A stretch of DNA of 64,000 nucleotides from Ardenticatenaceae bacterium. Lineage in GTDB: Bacteria; Chloroflexota; Anaerolineae; Promineifilales; Promineifilaceae. The stretch's first letter is position 1. Each line of letters begins with the position of its first letter. The notes under the pieces are model-generated. The model had not been told where the DNA came from and searched no databases. It was given only the letters and a program-made list of their open reading frames with translations. Of the stretch, positions 8,375-16,203 are shown piece by piece. The position numbers and the translations under genes are program-made. Where the stretch lies: positions 3,782,001-3,846,000 of the forward strand of contig JACKBQ010000001.1 in assembly GCA_020634455.1 (NCBI GenBank), given 5' to 3'.

Positions 8375-9655
8375 GTGGGTTCAAAATCATCACGACTACC
8401 AGGGTTTTACAAACGGCCGTTAGCCGAACGCGTAGACATCATTGCCGACTGGGCCGGGCTGGACGCAGAAGAAGCCAATATCCTCAAAGAACAAGGCCTC
8501 ACCAACGACCTGGCCGACAAAATGATCGAAAACACGCTGGGCACCTTTGCCCTGCCGTTGGGCGTCGCCGCCAACTTCCAGATCAACGGGCGCGACTACC
8601 TCATCCCGATGGCCGTGGAAGAACCAAGCGTGGTCGCCGCCCTTAGCAACGCCGCCAAGAAGATTCGCGCCGGGGGTGGCTTCCACACCAGCGCCACCAA
8701 CCCCGTGATGATTGGCCAGATTCAGGTGCTTGACATCCCAGACATGGACGCCGCCATCGCCGCTATCAACGCCAACAAGGCCAACCTGCTGGAAACCGCC
8801 AACTGCTGCGACAAGGTGATTGTCAACCTGGGCGGCGGCGCATTGGACATCGTGCCACGGCCGTTTCCCAACACCCCCGTCGGCCCCATGCTCATCGTGC
8901 ACCTGCATTTTGACACCCGCGACGCGATGGGGGCCAACGCCATCAATACGGCATTGGAATCATTGGCTCCAAAAATTGCTGAGCTGACAAACGGCCGTAC
9001 TAGCCTGCGCATCCTCTCCAACCTAGCCGACCAGCGCACCGCCACCGCCCGCTGCACCATTCCCGCCAGCCAACTGGCTACCGACGAGTACAGCGGTCAA
9101 GAAGTGGCCAAACTGATCGAAGAGGCCAACGCCTTCGCCGTGGTCGATCCATACCGGGCCGCCACCCACAACAAAGGCATCATGAACGGCATCGACGCGG
9201 TCTGCATTGCCACCGGCAACGATTGGCGCGCAGTGGAGGCTGGGGCACACTCATTTGCGGCGCGGGACGGCCGTTACCAATCCCTCACCGACTGGCATGT
9301 AGATGAAAATGGCGATCTCTACGGCGAAATCACCCTGCCAATGGCCGTCGGCATGGTCGGCGGAGCCACCAAAGTGCATCCCACTGCCCGCGTCGCCATG
9401 AAAATTTTAGACGTCAAATCCGCGCCAGAGCTGGCCCAGGTGATGGCCGCCGTTGGACTGGCGCAAAACCTGGCCGCCATCAACGCCCTGGCCACCGTCG
9501 GCATCCAAAAAGGGCACATGGCCCTGCACGCCCGCCAGGTGGCGATGGCCGCCGGCGCGCCAGAATCCCTTATCCAATTCGTGGCCGATCAACTCGTCGC
9601 CGAGCGGCGTATTCACGTTGACCGCGCCAAAGAGATTATTCAAGGTAATCGGTAA
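8375..9655 (+). CDS. mvaA: hydroxymethylglutaryl-CoA reductase, class II
   Basis: A 426-residue class II HMG-CoA reductase, which interconverts HMG-CoA and mevalonate with NAD(P)H. The four catalytic positions known from the Pseudomonas mevalonii enzyme are all present and nearly at the same numbers: Glu in EEPSVVAA (about 82), Lys in NKGIMNG (about 267), Asp in GNDWR (about 281) and His in GHMALHA (about 381). The start is GTG at 8375, supported by AAGGAGA five bases upstream. It is the first gene of an operon with HMG-CoA synthase, a thiolase-fold protein and a DUF35 protein. This context argues for a biosynthetic role (isoprenoid precursors) rather than mevalonate degradation. A terminator closes the preceding gene, so the operon has its own promoter. 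Confidence 0.93.
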   Translation: MGSKSSRLPGFYKRPLAERVDIIADWAGLDAEEANILKEQGLTNDLADKMIENTLGTFALPLGVAANFQINGRDYLIPMAVEEPSVVAALSNAAKKIRAGGGFHTSATNPVMIGQIQVLDIPDMDAAIAAINANKANLLETANCCDKVIVNLGGGALDIVPRPFPNTPVGPMLIVHLHFDTRDAMGANAINTALESLAPKIAELTNGRTSLRILSNLADQRTATARCTIPASQLATDEYSGQEVAKLIEEANAFAVVDPYRAATHNKGIMNGIDAVCIATGNDWRAVEAGAHSFAARDGRYQSLTDWHVDENGDLYGEITLPMAVGMVGGATKVHPTARVAMKILDVKSAPELAQVMAAVGLAQNLAAINALATVGIQKGHMALHARQVAMAAGAPESLIQFVADQLVAERRIHVDRAKEIIQGNR

Positions 9656-9719
9656 ACCGTAAGCGGTTATCCGTAAAAAAAACCGATTACCGTTCACCGA
9701 TTACTGATTACGGATTACC
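9646..9719. repeat. inverted-repeat element, AATCGGTAATC family
   Basis: Arms built from GGTAATCGGTAAACCG and its partner CGGTTCACCGATTAC-like sequence surround an A-rich loop. The element starts at the stop codon of the reductase gene and fills the gap to the synthase. Related copies lie at 12039-12110, 13738-13797, 19558-19585 and 29689-29721. Confidence 0.6.
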
Positions 9720-9734
9720 GCAACAGAGGTAAAA

Positions 9735-10811
9735 ATGAGCGAATACAAACCGCAAGATGGATTAATGCAACCAGACCGCCCGGTGGGCATCGTCGGCTAC
9801 GGGGCGTATGTGCCCCGCTATCGTTTGCCCGCCAGCGAGGTCTCCAAGATGTGGACCAACGGCACGGGCGGCACTCCCATCGTCGAAAAAGCAGTCAATG
9901 GGCTGGATGAAGACGTGATTACCATGTCGATTGAAGCCGCCCGGAACTCCCTGCTGCGCGCCCGAATCAACCCGCAAGAGATTCGCGCAGTCTGGGTGGG
10001 CAGCGAAAGCCACCCGTATGCCGTCAAGCCCAGCAGCACCATCGTCGCCGAAGCGATTGGCGCAGTGCCCAATACTATGGCGGGTGACTGGGAATTTGCC
10101 TGCAAGGCAGGCACGGAAGCAATGCAGGCGGCGATTGGCTTTGTCGGCTCTGGCATGGCCCGCTACGCTTTCAGCATTGGCATGGACACCGCCCAGGGCC
10201 GTCCCGGCGATGCGTTGGAATACACGGCGGCGGCTGGCGGAGCGGCCGTTCTCTTGGGACCTGCTGCCGAATCCGTGGCCATCATCAATGGCTCCTACTC
10301 CTTTGTGACGGACACGCCAGACTTTTGGCGGCGTGCTCACGCAGAGTACCCGTCCCACGGCGACCGGTTCACCGGCGAACCCGCCTACTTCAAGCACGTC
10401 CAGGGCGCGGCCGAAATGTTGATGGAATCGCTCGGTACCCAATCTGGCGATTACGATTGGGCCGTGTTCCACCAGCCCAACGCCAAATTCCCGGAGCGCG
10501 TGGCGGGACAGTTGGGCTTCTCCAAAGAGCAGATCAAGCCCGGTTTGCTCAGCCCCCGCATCGGCAACACCTACTCTGGCAGCACCATGATTGGCCTCAC
10601 CGCTATCCTGGACATCGCCAAACCAGGCGACCGTATTCTGATGGTCAGCTACGGCTCCGGCGCTGGCTCCGACGCCTTCGACATCGAAGTGACCGACAAG
10701 CTACCTGAAGTGCAGCATCTGGCCACCACCACCGAAGCGTACATCAGCCGCCGCACGGAAATAAATTACGCAACGTATACCCGGTATCGGGATAAATTGA
10801 AGCTTTCTTAA
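9735..10811 (+). CDS. mvaS: hydroxymethylglutaryl-CoA synthase, archaeal type
   Basis: The 358-residue protein condenses acetoacetyl-CoA with acetyl-CoA to HMG-CoA. It resembles the archaeal form: start VGIVGYGAYVPRYRL, active-site cysteine at residue 123 in FACKAGTEAM, and the histidine of AVFHQPNAKFP. All catalytic positions look intact. AGAGGT before the ATG at 9735 supports the start. In archaea this enzyme forms a complex with a thiolase and a DUF35 protein that share a CoA site and channel acetoacetyl-CoA. The next two genes here are homologues of exactly those partners, so the same complex is likely. A 22-bp perfect hairpin follows the stop codon. Confidence 0.92.
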   Translation: MSEYKPQDGLMQPDRPVGIVGYGAYVPRYRLPASEVSKMWTNGTGGTPIVEKAVNGLDEDVITMSIEAARNSLLRARINPQEIRAVWVGSESHPYAVKPSSTIVAEAIGAVPNTMAGDWEFACKAGTEAMQAAIGFVGSGMARYAFSIGMDTAQGRPGDALEYTAAAGGAAVLLGPAAESVAIINGSYSFVTDTPDFWRRAHAEYPSHGDRFTGEPAYFKHVQGAAEMLMESLGTQSGDYDWAVFHQPNAKFPERVAGQLGFSKEQIKPGLLSPRIGNTYSGSTMIGLTAILDIAKPGDRILMVSYGSGAGSDAFDIEVTDKLPEVQHLATTTEAYISRRTEINYATYTRYRDKLKLS

Positions 10812-10826
10812 ACAGTTTGCAAGTCT

Positions 10827-10875
10827 GCGAGTTTGCCAGTTTGCGAGTCAATCACTCGCAAACTGGCAAACTCGC
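10827..10875. repeat. 22-bp perfect inverted repeat, GTTTGCGAGT family
   Basis: The arms at 10827-10848 and 10854-10875 are exact reverse complements around the 5-base loop CAATC. The hairpin lies between the HMG-CoA synthase and thiolase genes and ends 18 bases before the thiolase start. No T-run follows, so it is more likely a dispersed palindrome or an mRNA-processing site than a terminator. Confidence 0.8.
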
Positions 10876-10893
10876 CACTTTCTTGGACAACAT

Positions 10894-12048
10894 ATGAACG
10901 ACGTATCAATCATTGGCCTGGGCCAAACCGAAGTAAAAGAGATGTGGGACACCTCGCTACGCCATCTGGCGTGGTATGCCATCGAGGCGGCGCTGGACGA
11001 TGCCCACGTGAGCAAAGTAGATGCCCTGTTTGTGGGCAACATGGCCGCAGGGCAGCTTAGTAACCAGATGCATCTGGGGGCGCTGGTGGCCGATTTTGCC
11101 GGGATGCGCGGCATCGAAGCGGTGACGGTGGAAGCGGCGGACGCTTCTGGCGGCGCGGCGCTGCGGCAGGGCATTCTGGCCGTGAAGAGCGGTCTGGTGG
11201 AAACGGCGCTGGTTGTTGGCGTGGAGAAGATGACGGATCAAGTGGGCAGTCCGGTTACGGCCGTTCTCGCCAGCACCCTCGACGCCGATTACGAAGCGAT
11301 CCACGGCCTGACCGTGGCGGGCATGGGCGCGCTGCTGATGCGTCGCTACATGCATGAGTATGGCCTGACGGTGGATGATTTTGCCAACTTTAGCGTGAAC
11401 GCCCACGCCAACGGGGCGGCTAATCCGCTGGCCATGTTCCGCAATCGGCTCAAGGCCGACCGTTTTGCCAGCGCCCCTCCCGTGGCCACACCTGTTACCT
11501 TGTTTGATGCGGCCCCCAGCGGCGACGGGGCGGCGGCGGTCATTATCACCAGCCACGAACGGGCGCAGGACATTGTGCCGCAGCCCATTCGCATAGCGGG
11601 TTCGGCGCTGGCCACGGACACGCTGGCGCTGCACGACCGCAAAAACATGCTGCACCTGCGTGCCGCTGAACTCAGCGCCCAAAAAGCGATGCAGGCCGCA
11701 GGCGTCAGCCATGACGATATTGACCTGTTTGAGCTGCACGATTCGTTTACGGTGATGGCGGCGCTGTCGCTGGAAGCCACTGGCTTTGCCGCGCCGGGCG
11801 AGGGTTGGCAGTTGGCACGGGACATGGAGATTGGTCGGAACGGCCGTATTCCCATCAGCACGTTTGGCGGGTTAAAGGCACGGGGCAATCCTAGCGGCGC
11901 AACCGGCATGTACCAAATTGTAGAAGTGGCCCGCCAACTGCGTGGGCAAGCCGGTGACAACCAAATCCCCGACGCCAAGATTGGTATGGCGCAAAATTTG
12001 GGGGGCAGTGGGGCAACGGCCGTTACGCATATTCTCAGTAATCGGTAA
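10894..12048 (+). CDS. SCP2/ACAT-like thiolase-fold protein with altered active site
   Basis: A 384-residue thiolase-superfamily protein of the archaeal acetoacetyl-CoA thiolase (SCP-x-like) subgroup, with the typical HDSF and QNLGGSGATAV segments. Two usually invariant catalytic residues are replaced. The nucleophile position in the normally AACASG motif reads AADASGG (Asp83, codon GAC at 11140-11142). The GHPxGATG histidine reads GNPSGATG (Asn332, codon AAT at 11887-11889). It therefore may not perform the ordinary thiolase reaction. It may act as a structural partner of HMG-CoA synthase and DUF35, or catalyse another C-C reaction, as cysteine-less thiolase-fold aldolases do. The ribosome binding site is weak (TTGGA). 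It lies third in the mevalonate operon. Confidence 0.85.
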   Translation: MNDVSIIGLGQTEVKEMWDTSLRHLAWYAIEAALDDAHVSKVDALFVGNMAAGQLSNQMHLGALVADFAGMRGIEAVTVEAADASGGAALRQGILAVKSGLVETALVVGVEKMTDQVGSPVTAVLASTLDADYEAIHGLTVAGMGALLMRRYMHEYGLTVDDFANFSVNAHANGAANPLAMFRNRLKADRFASAPPVATPVTLFDAAPSGDGAAAVIITSHERAQDIVPQPIRIAGSALATDTLALHDRKNMLHLRAAELSAQKAMQAAGVSHDDIDLFELHDSFTVMAALSLEATGFAAPGEGWQLARDMEIGRNGRIPISTFGGLKARGNPSGATGMYQIVEVARQLRGQAGDNQIPDAKIGMAQNLGGSGATAVTHILSNR

Positions 12049-12110
12049 TCGGTGAACAGCAATCGGAAAACTGGCTACCGATTACGGATTACCGACCACC
12101 GATTACCGGC
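12039..12110. repeat. inverted-repeat element, AATCGGTAATC family
   Basis: TAATCGGTAATCGGTG-like and CACCGATTACCGG-like arms. It overlaps the last codons of the thiolase gene (SNR end) and extends into the gap before the DUF35 gene. Confidence 0.6.
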
Positions 12111-12240
12111 TTCTGATAGCTTTTGACAGTCTTTTACCTGCGACTGACAGTGAATGAGAGGGTTTTTGCAGATAATGGATTGTGGCAAACGGCACAAATC
12201 AGCCGTTTTATGAACTTGAAATGTCTTAGGAGACAGAATA

Positions 12241-12651
12241 ATGGAAGTTTCACGCCATTGGCGATTACAAGAACAGCGATACAAATTAGTGGGCGAAACC
12301 TGCGATAGCTGCGGGGTTAAACTTTTCCCACCGCGTGATGTTTGTTTGGAATGCAAAGCGCCAGCCTACGAGCTGTACACGTTCACAGGTCTTGGTGAAC
12401 TCTACTCTTTCACCACCATCTACGATGCGCCCGCCGGCTTTGAGCACAGCGCTCCTTATACCGTGGCGCTGGTTAAATTGGAAGAAGGCCCTATCGTCAC
12501 CGCCCAGCTGACCGATATTGACGAGAATGAGCTCAGCATTGGCATGCCGCTGGAAATGGTGACCCGCAAGTTACGTACCGACGGCGACGAAGGCATGATT
12601 GTTTACGGTTACAAATTCCGTCCTGCTGTTTCAGCGCAAGTTTTGCATTAA
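12241..12651 (+). CDS. Zn-ribbon/OB-fold protein (DUF35), thiolase-HMGCS partner
   Basis: A 136-residue DUF35 protein. An N-terminal rubredoxin-like zinc ribbon has Cys21, Cys24, Cys35 and Cys38 (CDSC, then CLEC), followed by an OB-fold of about 80 residues (GLGELYSFTTIYDAPAGF and onward). In archaea this family is the scaffold that holds thiolase and HMG-CoA synthase together and contributes to the shared CoA-binding site. GGAG about eight bases before the ATG supports the start. A gap of about 190 bases with a repeat element separates it from the thiolase gene. A strong terminator follows, so it is the last gene of the mevalonate operon. Confidence 0.88.
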   Translation: MEVSRHWRLQEQRYKLVGETCDSCGVKLFPPRDVCLECKAPAYELYTFTGLGELYSFTTIYDAPAGFEHSAPYTVALVKLEEGPIVTAQLTDIDENELSIGMPLEMVTRKLRTDGDEGMIVYGYKFRPAVSAQVLH

Positions 12652-12668
12652 ACTCTCCATAATTTCCC

Positions 12669-12714
12669 CTGGATGTGCTGTTGGCCAAAAATAACAGCAC
12701 ATCCAGTTTTCCCT
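12669..12714 (+). terminator. intrinsic terminator of the mevalonate operon
   Basis: CTGGATGTGCTGTT (12669-12682) and AACAGCACATCCAG (12693-12706) form a perfect 14-bp stem, followed by TTTTCCCTCTTCTTTT. Confidence 0.93.
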
Positions 12715-12800
12715 CTTCTTTTCCCACACCTTTTTAATACTCAATCTCATAAGAAACGATAACGTTTGGTCAGAAATGTGCGGGTTGCTGCCAGCGTTGG

Positions 12801-12806
12801 TATGAT
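12801..12806 (+). promoter_or_regulatory. -10 box TATGAT, leaderless start
   Basis: TATGAT ends six bases before the ATG at 12813 and no ribosome binding site is present, so the transcript would begin at or next to the start codon. No clear -35 box. Confidence 0.5.
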
Positions 12807-12812
12807 CACGGT

Positions 12813-13637
12813 ATGAGCAAGCAAGATGATGATTTGATTACGGCCGTTACCAATGCCATCAAACAATCCAAAAAATACGGCGACACCAGCGAAGCTACCA
12901 TCCGCCAACTGGCCGAGGAAGCTGCCCGGCAGCATAAAAAGCCCAAGGCAGCCATCAAAGCGGTGCGCGCCCGGCTGCACAGCATCATGGCCCCCTACCT
13001 GGGCGATCCAGATTACAAAGCGATGGCTCGGCAGCTAAATGAAGCTTTTGCCGCCAACGACCAGGAACGCATCAACCAGCTTTGCCTGGCCAGCCTGGAC
13101 GCCCACCTCTCCACCCGTGAACGCCTGCCCATCATGGCCGACTTTTACCGGCAGATTTTTGCCGTCACTGGCCAGCCAAGCGCCATTTTGGATATTGCCT
13201 GTGCGCTGAACCCGCTGGCGCTGCGCTGGATGTATCCGGTGAACGGTGAGCGGTTGAAGTTTTATGCGTATGATATTCATGAGCCGCGCATTGATTTTAT
13301 CAACCATTATTTTCGGCTTGAGGGGTTGGAACCGTTGGCGCGGGTGCAGGATGTGGCCATGCAGTTTCCACAGGAGCAGGCGGATGTGGCGCTTTTCCTC
13401 AAAGAGATGCCCCGGTTTACCCGCAACTATGGCGATTTGGGACGGCCGTTACTCCAATCCCTCAACGTCCGCTGGCTGGTTATCTCCTACCCCAGCATCA
13501 GCACCCACGGCGGGCGCAACCTCACCAGCCGTTACCGCGACTTTATGCATCAGCTCATCGCTGGCCTCAATTGGCCTATCACGGAACTTCTCTTTGAGGG
13601 TGAGCTTGTTTTCATCATTGAAAAAATCACCCCATGA
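12813..13637 (+). CDS. FmrO/ArmA-like 16S rRNA (guanine-N7) methyltransferase
   Basis: The 274-residue protein matches the aminoglycoside-resistance methyltransferases that modify G1405 of 16S rRNA (ArmA, RmtB, FmrO). It has an N-terminal helical domain with TAVTNAIKQSKKYGDTS. The SAM-binding motif I is ILDIACALNPLALRW (ArmA has ILDFGCGFNPLAL). Later segments FYAYDIHE and VALFLKEMP match AYDID and FLLKMLP of ArmA, and WLVISYPSIS follows. Such enzymes block binding of 4,6-disubstituted deoxystreptamine aminoglycosides. In a soil or sludge bacterium it may give intrinsic resistance or serve a housekeeping role. The first Gly of the GCG motif is Ala here, a modest change. It lies between the mevalonate operon terminator and the phosphofructokinase genes. 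A TATGAT box six bases upstream suggests a leaderless mRNA. Confidence 0.8.
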   Translation: MSKQDDDLITAVTNAIKQSKKYGDTSEATIRQLAEEAARQHKKPKAAIKAVRARLHSIMAPYLGDPDYKAMARQLNEAFAANDQERINQLCLASLDAHLSTRERLPIMADFYRQIFAVTGQPSAILDIACALNPLALRWMYPVNGERLKFYAYDIHEPRIDFINHYFRLEGLEPLARVQDVAMQFPQEQADVALFLKEMPRFTRNYGDLGRPLLQSLNVRWLVISYPSISTHGGRNLTSRYRDFMHQLIAGLNWPITELLFEGELVFIIEKITP

Positions 13638-13737
13638 TGCGTACAGGTGCCAATTTGCTTACAATACAAAGCAAAGGTTATGATGTTTGTCACCTCACGG
13701 CTTCCCTTTTGACCGTGTATTCTCTGAACGGAAAAAC

Positions 13738-13797
13738 AGGTAATCGGCCAAATCGCCCCACGATTTCCCCAGATAAATTACCGATTATCAATGCAAT
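13738..13797. repeat. inverted-repeat element, AATCGGTAATC family (degenerate)
   Basis: GGTAATCGG at the left and ATTACCGATTA at the right, with a second pair AAATCG/CGATTT inside. It lies in the spacer before the double phosphofructokinase gene. Confidence 0.5.
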
Positions 13798-13823
13798 AAG
13801 GTAGAACGAAGAAAATAAAATAA

Positions 13824-16049
13824 GTGAGCAATTTAATGAAACGAATAGGTGTTTTGACCAGTGGCGGCGACGCTCAGGGAATGAATGCTGCCGTGCGGGC
13901 TGTGGTGCGCATGGCGCTTAATCAAAATATGGCTGTTTACGCCATTTACGAAGGCTACCAGGGTATGGTAAATGGTGGCGACCAAATACGGCCGTTCACC
14001 TGGACAGATGTGGGCGGTATTTTGCAACAGGGTGGCACCGTCATTGGTACCGCCCGCTGTGCGGAATTTCGCGAACGCAGCGGACGACTCAAAGCCGCCC
14101 GCAACCTGCTGCTGAACGGAATTGACAGCCTGGTTATCATCGGTGGCGATGGCAGCCTGACCGGGGCCAATTATTTGTATGAGGAATGGCCTGGCTTGCT
14201 GGAAGAACTGGTGGCAACCGGGCAAATCGCCCCGGATGTGGCCGCCAAACATGCCCATCTGCAAATTGCCGGTATCATCGGCTCCATAGACAACGACATG
14301 TACGGCTCTGACGTAACCACCGGCTCCGATACGGCGCTGCATCGCATTGTCGAAGCCACCGACGCCATCTCCAGCACCGCCGCCAGCCACCAACGCATCT
14401 TTGTGGTAGAGGTGATGGGGCGGCGCTGTGGTTACCTGGCCCTGATGGGGGCGATGGCTGGCGGGGCTGACTGGGTGTTTATCCCGGAGAATCCCCCAGA
14501 CATTGACGATTGGGAAGAAAAAATGTGCAAAGTGCTGCACCTGGGGCGCGAAGCAGGCCGTCGCGACATCATTGTGGTGGTGGCTGAAGGCGCACAAGAT
14601 CGCTACGGGCAGCCCATCACCAGCGAGCGTGTTAAGCATGTCCTGGAAGATCGCCTGGGCGAGGAGACGCGCATCACGGTGCTGGGGCACGTGCAGCGGG
14701 GCGGCGCCCCGAGCGCTTTCGACCGCAACCTGAGCACCCTGCTGGGCGCGGCGGCCGTGGAACATCTGCTGGCAGCCACAGAACCAGAAAAACCGTTCGT
14801 GATAGGGATCCGCGGCAATAAAATCACGCGCACACCGCTGGATGAGGCGTTGGCCAAAACTCAGGCCGTTGCCCAGGCCAGCCAGGAGCAACATTATGCG
14901 GAGGCGATGCGCTTGCGTGGCAACAGCTTTAATGAATCGTTCCAAATTGTGCGCACCATGGTGCGGGTGCTGCCTCATCCCCCGACGCCTGGCCAGCGGC
15001 GTTTGCGTCTGGCGGTGCTAAATGCGGGTGGCCCAGCGCCGGGAATGAATACGGCCGTACGAACGGCCGTACGCCTGGCCACCGACAAAGGCCATATCAT
15101 GCTTGGCGTGCAAAATGGGTTCCGTGGCCTCCTCAAAGGCGATATCCGCGAGATGGATTGGATGAGCGTTTCCGGCTGGGCCTCGCGGGGCGGCGCCGAG
15201 CTGGGCACCAACCGTCTGGTCCCCGAAGGCAGCGATTTTTACGCCATTGCCCGCAGTCTGGAGGAACACAAAATTGATGGCCTGATCATGATTGGTGGCT
15301 GGTCTGGCTATGAGAGCGTGTTGCAAATGATGGCCCAACGCGCCACCTTCCCAGCCAACAACATCCCAATGGTGTGCGTACCCGCCAGCATCAACAACAA
15401 TCTGCCTGGTGCAGAACTGAGCATTGGCGCAGACACCGCGCTCAACAATATTGTGCAAGCGGTGGACAAAATCAAGCAATCGGCCGTGGCCTCGCGCCGC
15501 GTGTTTGTGGTAGAAGTGATGGGGCACAACTGTGGCTATCTGGCGCTGATGAGTGCCCTGGCTACCGGGGCCGAGCGTGTCTACACCAACGAAGAAGGCA
15601 TTACCACCCAAAATCTACTAGAAGATGTACATGAGCTGTCCGAGGGATTTAGCAAAGGCAAACGGCTGGGGCTGGTGATTCGCAGCGAAAACGCCAACCC
15701 AATTTACACCACATCCTTTATCAGCGCCTTGTATGAGGAAGAAGGTGGCGATTTGTTTGACGTGCGCGAAGCGATTTTGGGTCATTTGCAGCAGGGTGGG
15801 GATCCCTCGCCGTTTGACCGCATTTTGGCGACGCGGCTGGCTTCTCATGCCGTTAACCATCTGGAAGGATTGATTGAGGCAGGGGAGACGACCTGTGCCT
15901 GTCTGGGACAGGTTGGCGGGGCGCTGGTTTTTACCGATATGCAAGATGTGCCGCGTATGTTTGATATGGACAAAAAACGGCCGAAAAAACAATGGTGGAT
16001 GGATTTGCAACCTATTGCTAAAATTCTGGCTAAACCTGCTCCCCACTAA
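13824..16049 (+). CDS. fused double-domain 6-phosphofructokinase (eukaryotic-like)
   Basis: At 741 residues this is twice the bacterial PfkA length and consists of two tandem PFK domains (about 1-385 and 386-741). The N-half keeps the catalytic features GGDGS (about 107) and SIDND (about 154). It closely resembles animal PFK in segments such as VEVMGRRCGYLALM, DWVFIPE and VLGHVQRGG. The C-half has GGWSG and SINNNLPG, so the catalytic Asp is Asn. That matches animal PFK, where the C-half lost catalysis and serves allosteric control. It likely phosphorylates fructose 6-phosphate with ATP and may be regulated through the C-half. GTG at 13824 is taken as start; ATG 12 bases further is an equally good choice, since neither has a clear ribosome binding site. 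A second PFK gene follows. Confidence 0.9.
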   Translation: MSNLMKRIGVLTSGGDAQGMNAAVRAVVRMALNQNMAVYAIYEGYQGMVNGGDQIRPFTWTDVGGILQQGGTVIGTARCAEFRERSGRLKAARNLLLNGIDSLVIIGGDGSLTGANYLYEEWPGLLEELVATGQIAPDVAAKHAHLQIAGIIGSIDNDMYGSDVTTGSDTALHRIVEATDAISSTAASHQRIFVVEVMGRRCGYLALMGAMAGGADWVFIPENPPDIDDWEEKMCKVLHLGREAGRRDIIVVVAEGAQDRYGQPITSERVKHVLEDRLGEETRITVLGHVQRGGAPSAFDRNLSTLLGAAAVEHLLAATEPEKPFVIGIRGNKITRTPLDEALAKTQAVAQASQEQHYAEAMRLRGNSFNESFQIVRTMVRVLPHPPTPGQRRLRLAVLNAGGPAPGMNTAVRTAVRLATDKGHIMLGVQNGFRGLLKGDIREMDWMSVSGWASRGGAELGTNRLVPEGSDFYAIARSLEEHKIDGLIMIGGWSGYESVLQMMAQRATFPANNIPMVCVPASINNNLPGAELSIGADTALNNIVQAVDKIKQSAVASRRVFVVEVMGHNCGYLALMSALATGAERVYTNEEGITTQNLLEDVHELSEGFSKGKRLGLVIRSENANPIYTTSFISALYEEEGGDLFDVREAILGHLQQGGDPSPFDRILATRLASHAVNHLEGLIEAGETTCACLGQVGGALVFTDMQDVPRMFDMDKKRPKKQWWMDLQPIAKILAKPAPH

Positions 16050-16203
16050 TCCCGCCAGGTTTGTCTCACACGGAACGTGCAGAATGACGTTCCAACAGAG
16101 ATACCAGCATGAGTTAAGACAATAGTGACCTGACAGTGTTCCATATTTCATTGTGGCAACCGCTGTTAGGCTTTGAGTATTCGCAATAAAAAGGAGCGAT
16201 TAG

